Part shown: positions 1-7,535 of the stretch, in pieces
How the letters are laid out: each line of letters begins with the position of its first letter
How positions within the stretch are numbered: position 1 is the first letter of the stretch
Origin: Paenibacillus sp. J5C2022
GTDB lineage: Bacteria > Bacillota > Bacilli > Paenibacillales > Paenibacillaceae
Reading direction: 5' to 3'
Length of the DNA stretch: 64,000 bases
Assembly (NCBI RefSeq): GCF_025567625.1
Contig: NZ_JAOQJC010000043.1
Span: forward strand, 1 to 64,000
Made by a program: the position numbers and the translations under genes
The notes under the pieces: generated by a model
The model's input: the letters and a program-made list of their open reading frames with translations, nothing else
What the model was told of the DNA's origin: nothing
Databases searched by the model: none

Positions 1-129
1 GTATAAATCTACATGCTGGATAGCATTATCGTTAATCAATGTTTAATCAAAGGAAGAACCGCTTCCGGTTGCATTACTTTAGTATGATCCATATGGAGAG
101 ACAAAGTGGATCGTTTCTGTATATAATTA

Positions 130-158
130 TTGACATTATGATCAATAGGCTTTACTTT
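130..158 (+). promoter_or_regulatory. Sigma-A-type promoter for the membrane protein/XRE operon
   Basis: TTGACA at 130-135 and TACTTT at 153-158 are separated by 17 bases. Transcription would start near 165, about 32 bases before the ATG at 197. It is the only good promoter match upstream of the pair. Confidence 0.6.
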
Positions 159-163
159 TTGTA

Positions 164-177
164 TGTAATGAATTACA
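164..177. promoter_or_regulatory. Palindromic operator candidate at the transcription start
   Basis: TGTAATGAATTACA has perfect 6-bp arms (TGTAAT/ATTACA) around two central bases. It lies just downstream of the -10 box, where a bound repressor would block initiation. The XRE regulator encoded as the second gene of the operon is the obvious candidate, which would make this autoregulation (inference). Confidence 0.5.
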
Positions 178-196
178 TCGATAAGGAGTGGCGGAA

Positions 197-703
197 ATGT
201 CGTATCAAGAGCAGAGATCTATCGCTACTATGATTACCGCGCTATTGATAACCGGGGCTTATGGCGTTTACGTATACGGAAAGTTACAGACAGGCGCAAT
301 TGCCGACGATGATATGAGATTCTGGGCTGGAACTATGCTCATGTTTATTGGCATCGGAATTGTGGTGGCCATTGCCGTTCAACTCATCTTTCACATGCTG
401 CTATCTGTGGCGGTAGCTGTACGGGAAAAAACTCGAAATGGCAAATGCGACGATAACGAAATGCAGAAAACGATTGAATCGGAAATGGTGACGGATGAAA
501 GGGATAAGCTTATTGAACTAAAAGCTGTAAAAGTTGGCTTTATCGTCGTAGGCATTGGATTTGTCGCGGCGCTTGCATCGCAGGTACTGCATCAATCAAG
601 CGCAGTCATGATTAACATCATGTTTGTATCCTTCTTTGCAGGCTCGATGGTTGGAAGTTTGACCCAGTTTTATTTGTACAGAAAGGGAGTAACCAATGGC
701 TAA
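197..703 (+). CDS. Small four-helix membrane protein paired with an XRE regulator
   Basis: The product has 168 residues and no enzyme motif I recognise. Hydrophobic segments at about residues 10-29, 44-68, 112-130 and 137-158 suggest four membrane helices. A charged cytoplasmic-type stretch (about 75-108) lies in the middle. A GTG at 188 could open the frame, but AAGGAG at 183-188 is correctly placed for the ATG at 197, so I start there. The stop overlaps the start of the downstream XRE gene by 8 bases, indicating translational coupling. Small membrane protein/XRE pairs of this size are common in Firmicutes, where the membrane protein may modulate the regulator; that role is inferred here. 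Confidence 0.75.
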   Translation: MSYQEQRSIATMITALLITGAYGVYVYGKLQTGAIADDDMRFWAGTMLMFIGIGIVVAIAVQLIFHMLLSVAVAVREKTRNGKCDDNEMQKTIESEMVTDERDKLIELKAVKVGFIVVGIGFVAALASQVLHQSSAVMINIMFVSFFAGSMVGSLTQFYLYRKGVTNG

Positions 704-926
704 GAAGCTTCACATTACAAATAACATTCGCAGATTGCGTTTCTTTGCCAATGAAATGACGCAGCAGCAGCTGGCGGAAAAAGTAGGAGTCTCAAGACAG
801 ACCATCATTGCAATAGAAGCGGGCAAGTATTCTCCATCATTGGAACTGGCTTTCAACCTTGCGGAAACGTTTGGCGTTCCGATCGGGGAAGTATTTGAAT
901 ACGAGGTGAGGGAGCCGGGAAACTAA
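696..926 (+). CDS. XRE-family helix-turn-helix regulator, 76 residues
   Basis: Almost the whole protein is one HTH_3 domain (about residues 8-62), with the typical run QQLAEKVGVSRQTI followed by IEAGKYSPSLELAFNLA. There is no separate ligand domain. It resembles the short YozG-type regulators that accompany small membrane proteins. The ATG at 696 lies inside the end of the membrane-protein gene, so the two are translated together. It probably binds the palindrome at 164-177. A stem-loop terminator follows at 949-970. Confidence 0.9.
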   Translation: MAKKLHITNNIRRLRFFANEMTQQQLAEKVGVSRQTIIAIEAGKYSPSLELAFNLAETFGVPIGEVFEYEVREPGN

Positions 927-948
927 AAAGAAATTGGAAAATGAAGCG

Positions 949-970
949 CCATCCGGAAGGATGGTTTTTT
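949..970 (+). terminator. Rho-independent terminator after the XRE gene
   Basis: CCATCC, loop GGAA, GGATGG, then six T. The stem is a perfect 6 bp and lies 23 bases past the XRE stop. Confidence 0.75.
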
Positions 971-1126
971 GCGCATCGTGAATTAAGTTCCGGGGGGTCA
1001 CCGCAAAGTACCTGGGTAGTGCAGCATAACGAACATTTCTTGATTTAAGTTAATGCGCTCTTCACATCTTGCACTTACGATAGAGGTATGCGAGGGGATC
1101 TGGATGGAATGAATAAGGAGGAATCG

Positions 1127-2086
1127 ATGAAAGCGATCATATGCAAAGGTTTTGGAACTCCGGATGTACTTGAACTCAAAGAGGTCAATAAACCCGTACC
1201 GCAAGAGGATGAGGTATTGATTCGAATCTATGCGACAACCGTTGCAGCCGAAGACCCGGGAATGCGAGCCGCCCCGGGATTGAATGGCTGGAGGAAGCCT
1301 AAGAGGAGCATTCTCGGGTTCTACCTGGCTGGGGAAGTGGAAGCTGTAGGAAGCGCAGTGCAACGATTCAAGCAAGGAGACCGTGTTTATGGGAATACAG
1401 GGCTTGGATTATTAGGCACGTATGTTGAATATAAATGTATGCCTGATCAAGCAGCCATCGTTCATACACCTGAGAGCCTGAATGATGCTGAAGCCGCTGC
1501 CATTCCGAATGGAGCATTAACGGCTCTGCCGTTTCTTCGGGATAAGGGGAATATTAAGAAAGGAGATAAGCTCCTCATCCTGGGTGCTTCCGGAGCGGTA
1601 GGGACTGCTGCGGTCCAGCTTGGAAAATACTTCGAGGCGGAAGTGACCGGTGTATGCAGCACAGCCAACATTGAGCTTGTAAAGAAGTTGGGTGCGGATC
1701 AAGTCATTGATTATACGAAAGAGGATTTCACAAAATCAGGTGGACACTATGACATCATATTTGACGCTGTCGGCAAGAGCACGTTTTCACACTGTAAACG
1801 CTCGTTGTCGGAGAACGGAGTCTATCTGACGACAGTTCCTTCACCTGCGAATATACTGCCTCTTGCTTGGACGTCACTCGTTGGCAAAAAGAAAGCAAAA
1901 TTTATGGCCACTGGATTGAGGTCTAACAGCAAGAAAACAATAGATCTGATTTTCATGAATGAACGGATTGAAACGGGGGCGTTTACAGCCGTCATTGACC
2001 GTTACTTTCCTTTAGAGCAGATTGCGGAGGCGCATAGATATGTGGAGCAAGGACACAAGAAAGGAAATGTTGTTATTACATTGTAG
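1127..2086 (+). CDS. Zinc-independent alcohol dehydrogenase/quinone oxidoreductase
   Basis: A 319-residue medium-chain dehydrogenase/reductase that would transfer hydride from NAD(P)H to quinones or enones, or the reverse, in the cytoplasm. The N-terminal GroES-like domain starts MKAIICKGFG. The Rossmann nucleotide-binding motif LILGASGAVGTAAVQLGKY is at about residues 148-166. The cysteine/histidine set for catalytic zinc is absent, which fits the quinone-oxidoreductase branch. The frame opens earlier, at 1088, but AAGGAGG at 1115-1121 sets the ATG at 1127, and the alignment-typical start MKAI agrees. It stands alone between the XRE terminator and the SnoaL-like gene 60 bases downstream. The substrate cannot be told from sequence. 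Confidence 0.88.
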   Translation: MKAIICKGFGTPDVLELKEVNKPVPQEDEVLIRIYATTVAAEDPGMRAAPGLNGWRKPKRSILGFYLAGEVEAVGSAVQRFKQGDRVYGNTGLGLLGTYVEYKCMPDQAAIVHTPESLNDAEAAAIPNGALTALPFLRDKGNIKKGDKLLILGASGAVGTAAVQLGKYFEAEVTGVCSTANIELVKKLGADQVIDYTKEDFTKSGGHYDIIFDAVGKSTFSHCKRSLSENGVYLTTVPSPANILPLAWTSLVGKKKAKFMATGLRSNSKKTIDLIFMNERIETGAFTAVIDRYFPLEQIAEAHRYVEQGHKKGNVVITL

Positions 2087-2146
2087 CCGCGATTCGTTTC
2101 CTGCCTTGCGCGAAATGGTTATAATGAGAACAAAGGAGAGGTGACG

Positions 2147-2575
2147 ATGCCAGCAGAAAAAGTGGTGCGAGAATTTTTTGAGAAGGTCCGTTCCGGCCAA
2201 GATCCGGATGCGGCACATAGATTGATGGCGGATCGTGTTCTCGCGCATCAGATTACATCGGAAGATGAGGTGACCGTCGAACGCTCTCCAGTGGATTATG
2301 CTGATCATGTTCGTGAAATGCTTAATGTTTACGGAGCATTCAGTATAGCGATAAACGAGCTATTGGTGCAAGATGATCGTGTCTATGTCCGTTGGAAGCA
2401 ATCCGGCGTGCATGTTGGTGAAGTTGACGGCTTCTTGCCGACTCATAAACCCGTTGTGCAGATTGCAAGCGCGGTCTACCGGGTGGAAAATGAGAAGATC
2501 GCGGAATATTGGATACAGATTGATCGTGAAGGAATTCGTATTCAATTGGAGCGCAACAAGGAAGAGTGTATGTAA
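2147..2575 (+). CDS. SnoaL-like/NTF2-fold protein
   Basis: A 142-residue protein with the pattern of SnoaL-like polyketide-cyclase or ketosteroid-isomerase relatives: an N-terminal helix pair (EKVVREFFEKVRSGQDPDA), then beta strands ending in YRVENEKIAEYWIQID, characteristic of the family. These small cone-shaped proteins isomerise, hydrate or cyclise hydrophobic substrates, but many have no known activity. ATG at 2147 is chosen over GTG at 2141 because AAAGGAG at 2132-2138 leaves an 8-base gap to the ATG but only 2 to the GTG. It is followed by a terminator at 2647. Confidence 0.8.
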   Translation: MPAEKVVREFFEKVRSGQDPDAAHRLMADRVLAHQITSEDEVTVERSPVDYADHVREMLNVYGAFSIAINELLVQDDRVYVRWKQSGVHVGEVDGFLPTHKPVVQIASAVYRVENEKIAEYWIQIDREGIRIQLERNKEECM

Positions 2576-2646
2576 CAAAGGGACTGCTGACGAAGAATTG
2601 TTATGCGATGTAGTCGATTCATTATATAGTGTTGCGTAAAAAGGGG

Positions 2647-2677
2647 GGGCGCCGACTTAACTTATGGTGCCCTTTTT
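2647..2677 (+). terminator. Terminator after the SnoaL-like gene
   Basis: GGGCGCC (2647-2653) pairs with GGTGCCC (2666-2672) with one G-T wobble, followed by five T. A run of seven G precedes the loop. Confidence 0.6.
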
Positions 2678-2697
2678 CTGTTGTTATAGAAATGATG

Positions 2698-3025
2698 CAC
2701 TAGTCCGAACAGTGGGGAACAAGGGGGGGATGGATCAAAACAGTTTGCGGAGCAAAAGAGGAACGACTTGTCTCTAGTGTGGCACAGGAGCAGGTGTAAC
2801 AGTCGCCACAGAGCTTAATTAGCTCAGAATAGGCAAATTGGTAGGCTAACGGTTGTAGTAGCGCTTATGGAGCTCGGGAAGTGAGATATCGGGTGTCACT
2901 GTGTAAAATAGGCTTCGTGGCGACTGTTACAGCAAAAAAGTGGGATTAGGGAAGCAAATAAGCTCGATGGCAACCATTAGGAGCGTAACACGGAACGTTC
3001 GAAGAACGAACGGCGTAGCCTGTTG
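2698..3025. repeat. Symmetric four-box element, copy 1
   Basis: The stretch between the SnoaL-like and methyltransferase genes has no credible gene. It carries four copies of an about 27-bp box with core GGCAACCGTTA. Cores are at 2797-2807 and 2847-2857 in reverse orientation and at 2919-2929 and 2969-2979 in forward orientation. All four are placed symmetrically about position 2888, where a GATATC sits. Box spacing is 50, 72 and 50 bases. A second copy with identical spacing is at 35209-35391, and similarity between copies extends to about 2698 and 3025. Confidence 0.85.
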
Positions 3026-3180
3026 GACGTCAGGGGGGATTTGTTCCTGGATTCCGCCTATGATATAGAATCGGCGGGCATAAATCTCTAAAATTATATT
3101 TACAATAGCATGTAGGCTATAGTTGCATGTAAAATACATGTCAGGACATAAACGAGCGAGACTAGGAGGCGCAGCACAGT

Positions 3181-3939
3181 ATGAAACAGAATAAATATGA
3201 TGATTCGGAGTTCTTCCAGAAATATAGTCAAATGCCCAGATCGACCGGCGGATTGCAAGCGGCGGGGGAATGGACGTCCTTCCGTGCGCTGCTCCCGGAT
3301 CTAAGCGGCAAAAGAGTGCTTGATCTGGGCTGCGGCTACGGCTGGCATTGCCGCTATGCTCGTGAACAACAAGCGCAATCGGTGACAGGTATCGATCTGT
3401 CGGAGAAAATGCTGGAGCGGGCAAGAGAGATGACCAATGATTCCAATATTACGTACAGGCGTCTTGCGATTGAAGACATAGACTTTGCGGAAGAGGAGTT
3501 CGATGTTGTAATTAGTTCCCTTGCCATTCACTACATAGAGAGCTTCGACGTCATCTGCCGCCAAATACATCATTGTCTGGCATCGGGAGGAAGCTTCATC
3601 TTCTCGGTCGAGCATCCCATATTCACCGCCGTCGCCGCACAAGACTGGTATTATGGTCCGTCTGGCGAGAAGCTGCATTGGCCTGTCGACGACTATCATC
3701 AGGAAGGTCCCCGCCAGGCAAGATTTCTTGATGATGATGTAACCAAGTATCATCGCTCCGTGGCCACTTATATGAATGTGCTAATAGAGTCCGGTTTTAT
3801 TATTCAGAAGCTTTCGGAGCTACAACCGACCCCAGAGATGCTGAACAACAATCCGGCCTGGCAGGAAGAGGTTCGTCGTCCCATGTTCCTCCTTGTGGCG
3901 GCTGTCAAAGGGAACGGGTCAGGGGATCAAACCGCATGA
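3181..3939 (+). CDS. Class I SAM-dependent methyltransferase
   Basis: A 252-residue cytoplasmic enzyme that would transfer a methyl group from S-adenosylmethionine. Motif I, VLDLGCGYGWHCRYARE, lies at about residues 44-60. Motif II (VTGIDLSEKMLERARE) follows, then a motif IV-like FDVVISSLAIHYIES at about 108-122. This is the Methyltransf_11/25 arrangement of UbiE-like small-molecule methyltransferases; the acceptor is unknown. AGGAGG is at 3164-3169. The stop overlaps the next start (ATGA), so it is co-translated with the MerR-methyltransferase fusion. The symmetric repeat element ends about 155 bases upstream and may include or flank its promoter. Confidence 0.88.
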   Translation: MKQNKYDDSEFFQKYSQMPRSTGGLQAAGEWTSFRALLPDLSGKRVLDLGCGYGWHCRYAREQQAQSVTGIDLSEKMLERAREMTNDSNITYRRLAIEDIDFAEEEFDVVISSLAIHYIESFDVICRQIHHCLASGGSFIFSVEHPIFTAVAAQDWYYGPSGEKLHWPVDDYHQEGPRQARFLDDDVTKYHRSVATYMNVLIESGFIIQKLSELQPTPEMLNNNPAWQEEVRRPMFLLVAAVKGNGSGDQTA

Positions 3940-5144
3940 AGATAGGGAAATTCGCCAAGACCTATCAATTGACCATTGACAGTGTCAGACATTACATGGA
4001 GATGGGGTTGCTGCTCCCCGAAAAAGATGGAAGTCAGTATCACTTCGATGAATATTGCTGTGATGATATCGGGGATATCCTTGACCTGAAGGAATCCGGT
4101 TTTAGGCTGGACGAGATACGAGACATCCTGTATTTGAAGCGGTTATCGACGCCGATTACGTATGAAAAGAATAAATATTATAAAAAAATGTATGCAACAA
4201 AGCATAAGGAAATCACGCAGGAAATAAAAGCGTTGCAGCAAATCGAGAGTAAATTAAGCCGTAAAATGGATGAAATATCCGCTGCCTCTTTTCCATACAG
4301 AGAGCATTTAGGCATGGATGTGAATGCGCTCAGTCTGTTGGCATGCCCGGAATGCCGAAGCCGCTTCATATTGAAAGATTCCGAAATACGGGACAACCTT
4401 ATCATTTCCGGTGCTCTCCATTGCAATTGCGGCAGGTCATTTGCCATTGAGGACGGGATTATTCGTTCCGATAAGAGCACACACATGGAAAATCCCTTTG
4501 GCAATGATATCGAAAAGTTTTTCCTGAACTATCTGAAACATAGCAGCTCCGCCTTTATTCATGCGCTGACAAGCGATTTCCGATGGTTAAGCCGACGTTT
4601 TAAACAGGATGTTCATCACAACTCCGTCATTTTGGAGCTGGGGATTGGCTATGGCGTTTTTTTAAGAAATGTGTATGAATGCCTGTCAGACAGCAATATT
4701 TATATCGCGGTGGATCATAACATCAGTATTCTAAGGTCGCTTCGGGAAATGCTGAGAAGAATTCACCCCAACAAGATGATCGTACTCATTTGCGCAGATT
4801 CGCTGGATCTGCCGCTGCAGCCCAATGTAGTGGATGTGCTTATCGATGCGGGAGGCAATGCTACGCGCAATACGGCTCTTTTTCCGGAGACAGATCAGTA
4901 CATGAAAGAGCACTCCATCATTCTGGGCAGCTACATTACTCATCCTCCCTCCAATCGCAAGGCAGAATATCATACCGGGAATAGGGTCACCTTAGAGGAA
5001 ATTAGAGAGAATATCAATCAAATCAACTACAGCGTTTACGAAGAGAGAGCTTCAAAGGAGATGGCGCCTTCCGGTGACGAATATGCTATCCATGCGGATG
5101 AGGGCAGTAAAGTCAGTACTTATGTATGTGCGCTGAAAAGGTAG
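3936..5144 (+). CDS. MerR regulator fused to zinc-ribbon and methyltransferase-like domain
   Basis: The 402-residue protein has three parts. A MerR-type winged HTH (residues about 1-70, with SVRHYMEMGLLLPEKDG and the wing after it) is followed by a coiled-coil helix to about 115. A Trm112/zinc-ribbon-like module at about 128-165 has two pairs of cysteines (CPEC and CNCG). A Rossmann methyltransferase-like domain from about 225 carries VILELGIGYGVFLRNV. Most MerR proteins are under 300 residues with a small effector pocket. Here the methyltransferase fold may serve as the sensor or modify a target; both are inference. It overlaps the upstream methyltransferase by 4 bases, suggesting one function. 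The terminator at 5140 overlaps its stop codon. Confidence 0.82.
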   Translation: MKIGKFAKTYQLTIDSVRHYMEMGLLLPEKDGSQYHFDEYCCDDIGDILDLKESGFRLDEIRDILYLKRLSTPITYEKNKYYKKMYATKHKEITQEIKALQQIESKLSRKMDEISAASFPYREHLGMDVNALSLLACPECRSRFILKDSEIRDNLIISGALHCNCGRSFAIEDGIIRSDKSTHMENPFGNDIEKFFLNYLKHSSSAFIHALTSDFRWLSRRFKQDVHHNSVILELGIGYGVFLRNVYECLSDSNIYIAVDHNISILRSLREMLRRIHPNKMIVLICADSLDLPLQPNVVDVLIDAGGNATRNTALFPETDQYMKEHSIILGSYITHPPSNRKAEYHTGNRVTLEEIRENINQINYSVYEERASKEMAPSGDEYAIHADEGSKVSTYVCALKR

Positions 5145-5164
5145 GGGCAACCCTATCTTTTTTT
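5140..5164 (+). terminator. Terminator overlapping the MerR-methyltransferase stop codon
   Basis: GGTAGGG, loop GCAA, CCCTATC (one G-T pair), then seven T. The stop codon at 5142-5144 is inside the left arm. Confidence 0.75.
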
Positions 5165-5226
5165 ATTTACTATAGAGAGTTTATAAATCTCGAGTTGAAT
5201 GTCCGAAGCTAGTGGTTAGCCACCTG

Positions 5227-6042
5227 CGAGCTGGAATAGTGTATGAATCCTACACTGGAGAGCCGAAAAGAGGCGTTCGGGCTGGAATAGTGTATGAATC
5301 CTACACTGGAGAGCCGAAAAGAGGCGTTCGGGCTGGAATAGTGTATGAATCCTACACTGGAGCGTCGAAAAGAGGCGTTCGGGCTGGAATAGTGTATGAA
5401 TCCTACACTGGAGCGTCGAAAAGAGGCGTTCGGGCTGGAATAGTGTATGAATCCTACACTGGAACGCAGAAAAGAGGCGTTCGGGCTGGAATAGTGTATG
5501 AATCCTACACTGGAACGCAGAAAAGAGGCGTTCGAGCCGATTTAGTGTATGAATCCTACACTGGAACGCAGAAAAGGGGCGTTCGGGCTGGAATAGTGTA
5601 TGAATCCTACACTGGAGCGCCGAAAAGAGGCGTTCGGGCCGGAATAGTGTATGAATCCTACACTGGAACGCAGAAAAGGGGCGTTCGGGTTGGAATAGTG
5701 TATGAATCCTACACTGGAACGCAGAAAAGGGGCGTTCGGGCTGGAATAGTGTATGAATCCTACACTGGAACGCAGAAAAGGGGCGTTCGAGCCGATTTAG
5801 TGTATGAATCCTACACTGGAACGCAGAAAAGAGGCGTTCGGGCCGGAATAGTGTATGAATCCTACACTGGAGCGTCGAAAAGAGGCGTTCGGGCTGGAAT
5901 AGTGTATGAATCCTACACTGGAACGCAGAAAAGGGGCGTTCGGGCTGGAATAGTGTATGAATCCTACACTGGAGAGCCGAAAAGAGGCGTTCGGGCTGGA
6001 ATAGTGTATGAATCCTACACTGGAGCGTCGAAAAGAGGCGTT
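5227..6042. repeat. 51-bp tandem repeat array, type A, 16 units
   Basis: Sixteen head-to-tail 51-bp units with no spacers. Each unit holds an invariant 19-bp dyad AGTGTATGAATCCTACACT (first at 5238-5256; 16 of 19 positions symmetric). A variable part around GAGAGCCG, GAGCGTCG or GAACGCAG and a GAGGCGTTC tail follow. In the eight units with GAACGC, this can pair with GCGTTC of the unit before to lengthen the hairpin. The frame is open on both strands only because 51 is divisible by three. There is no ribosome-binding site before the possible GTG at 5212, so I do not call a gene. The left flank (about 5172-5226) resembles that of the array at 34548. Confidence 0.95.
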
Positions 6043-6052
6043 CGGGCCGGAA

Positions 6053-6256
6053 TAGTAAAGTCGGTGGATGGCGGGCTGCAGGCGATGTGACATCGGTTGG
6101 CGGTAGTAAAGTCGGTGGATGGCGGGCTGCAGGCGATGTGACATCGGTTGAAGGTAGGAAAGTGGGTGGATGGTGTGCTGTAGGAGATGTGACCTCGGTT
6201 GGAGGCAGGAAAGTGGGCGAGTGACGGGCTACAGGCGATGTAACCACGGTTGGAAG
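6053..6256. repeat. 51-bp tandem repeat array, type B, 4 units
   Basis: Four units start at 6053, 6104, 6155 and 6206, each exactly 51 bases. They are unrelated in sequence to the type A units they adjoin. The first two are identical apart from the last few bases; units 3 and 4 are more diverged. Units 1 and 2 contain GATGTGACATC, a perfect 11-bp dyad. Two diverged units of the same type follow the second type A array at 34967-35061, so A and B travel as one composite. Confidence 0.9.
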
Positions 6257-6347
6257 CTACTTATAGGGACATTCATCTGCATTTCGATTTGACGTCGGGT
6301 TGGGACGATGTAGTAAGCTAACCCAAAATCATGCAAGGAGAGCAGCT

Positions 6348-7409
6348 ATGAAAATATGGAAGAGGCTTATGAAAGTGGCAGCGGGAATAGCGGCGGTTCT
6401 AATTCTAATTGTTGGCGTGTTGTTCATGCTTCCGGCTCGAACGCCGCAAATTGAAGCGGATGGAAAGAAGGTTCCTGGTAGCATTGCAGAAATTAAAAAA
6501 GTAAACATCGGCGGGATGGAGCAGACGCTGCTCATAAGGGGCCACAATAGACAGAATCCCGTTATTCTGTTCCTGCACGGAGGGCCGGGACAGAGCGACA
6601 TTGGCATGATAAGAAATTATCAGGAAGAGCTGGAGAAGGAATTCGTCGTTGTGCGATGGGATCAGCGGGGAGCAGGGGCATCCTACTCCAAGGACATCCC
6701 GGAGGAGTCTTTCACGATTGAGCAATTTCTCCAGGATGCCGATGAAGTGACGGATTATTTGAGAGATCGGTTCGATCAATCCCGGATTTTTATTAGCGGT
6801 CATTCATGGGGAACGGTACTGGGAACGCTGGCCGTGCAGCGTCATCCGGACAAATATTCGGCTTATATTAGCGTAGGACAAGTTGTAAATATGAAGGAGA
6901 ATGAAAAAATAGCATATTCGTTTGCATTGCAAAGAGCCAAGGAAGAACAGGATACGGATGCTATTCAAGAGCTGGAAAACGTCGAGTTGTTGTATACCTT
7001 TGACAATATGATGAGCTACAGGAAGTATGTGAGCAAGTTCGGCGGCGTTATTCACACAGAACCGGAGAAAGGGCTGATGTCGTCACTGTTGTTCTCATCG
7101 GAATACAGACTGATCGATAAATTAAGCTACCAGAGCCGTATTATAAAATCGGGCAAACGGTTAAATGATGAAATCATGAGCGTGAATCTGATGGAAGATG
7201 TGAAGCAACTGGAGGTGCCCACTTATTTTATTATCGGCAAACATGATTATACGACAGCGTATACCCTTGTAGAACAGTTCTGTGAGCAGTTGAAAGCACC
7301 AGACAAGGAACTGATCGTATTCGAAAACTCGGCTCATCTGCCGCAGCTGGAAGAGAGCGAAAAGTTCAACCGGACACTGATCGGGATAAAGGAGCAAATT
7401 AAAGATTAG
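6348..7409 (+). CDS. Membrane-anchored alpha/beta hydrolase (proline iminopeptidase-like)
   Basis: A 353-residue protein. An N-terminal hydrophobic segment (about residues 8-27, after KIWKRLMK) would anchor it, with the catalytic domain outside. The oxyanion motif HGGPG is at about 73-77, DQRGAGAS follows, and the nucleophile elbow GHSWGT is at about 151-156. A late Asp in GKHDYTT and His in NSAHLPQ complete the triad. The HGGPG plus GHSWGG-type pair defines the S33 aminopeptidase/hydrolase group, but the substrate is not certain. AAGGAG at 6335-6340 sets the ATG at 6348. It lies directly after the repeat array and before an AraC gene, with no clear partner. Confidence 0.85.
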   Translation: MKIWKRLMKVAAGIAAVLILIVGVLFMLPARTPQIEADGKKVPGSIAEIKKVNIGGMEQTLLIRGHNRQNPVILFLHGGPGQSDIGMIRNYQEELEKEFVVVRWDQRGAGASYSKDIPEESFTIEQFLQDADEVTDYLRDRFDQSRIFISGHSWGTVLGTLAVQRHPDKYSAYISVGQVVNMKENEKIAYSFALQRAKEEQDTDAIQELENVELLYTFDNMMSYRKYVSKFGGVIHTEPEKGLMSSLLFSSEYRLIDKLSYQSRIIKSGKRLNDEIMSVNLMEDVKQLEVPTYFIIGKHDYTTAYTLVEQFCEQLKAPDKELIVFENSAHLPQLEESEKFNRTLIGIKEQIKD

Positions 7410-7535
7410 CCGGCATTAACTTTATATACCATAATCGCTATCCTCATATTATAATGAAAGCGATCTACCGTGTTTCCGGTTGCCTCAATTGGGTTGAATT
7501 GTACCTGGAGTGAAGCGAGAGGAGTGTGTATAACG

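Noticed and set aside
39-233. A 64-codon open frame at the window start
   Set aside because: It crosses the promoter and operator of the next operon, has no ribosome-binding site and no family resemblance.
5212-6090. A 292-residue open frame of 17-residue repeats (VYESYTG...KRGVRAG) on the plus strand
   Set aside because: A 51-bp repeat leaves any stop-free frame open; the minus strand is open over the same stretch, there is no ribosome-binding site, and the frame runs into a different repeat.
5227-6256. CRISPR array
   Set aside because: The 51-bp units are directly adjacent with no unique spacers, and no cas genes are present.
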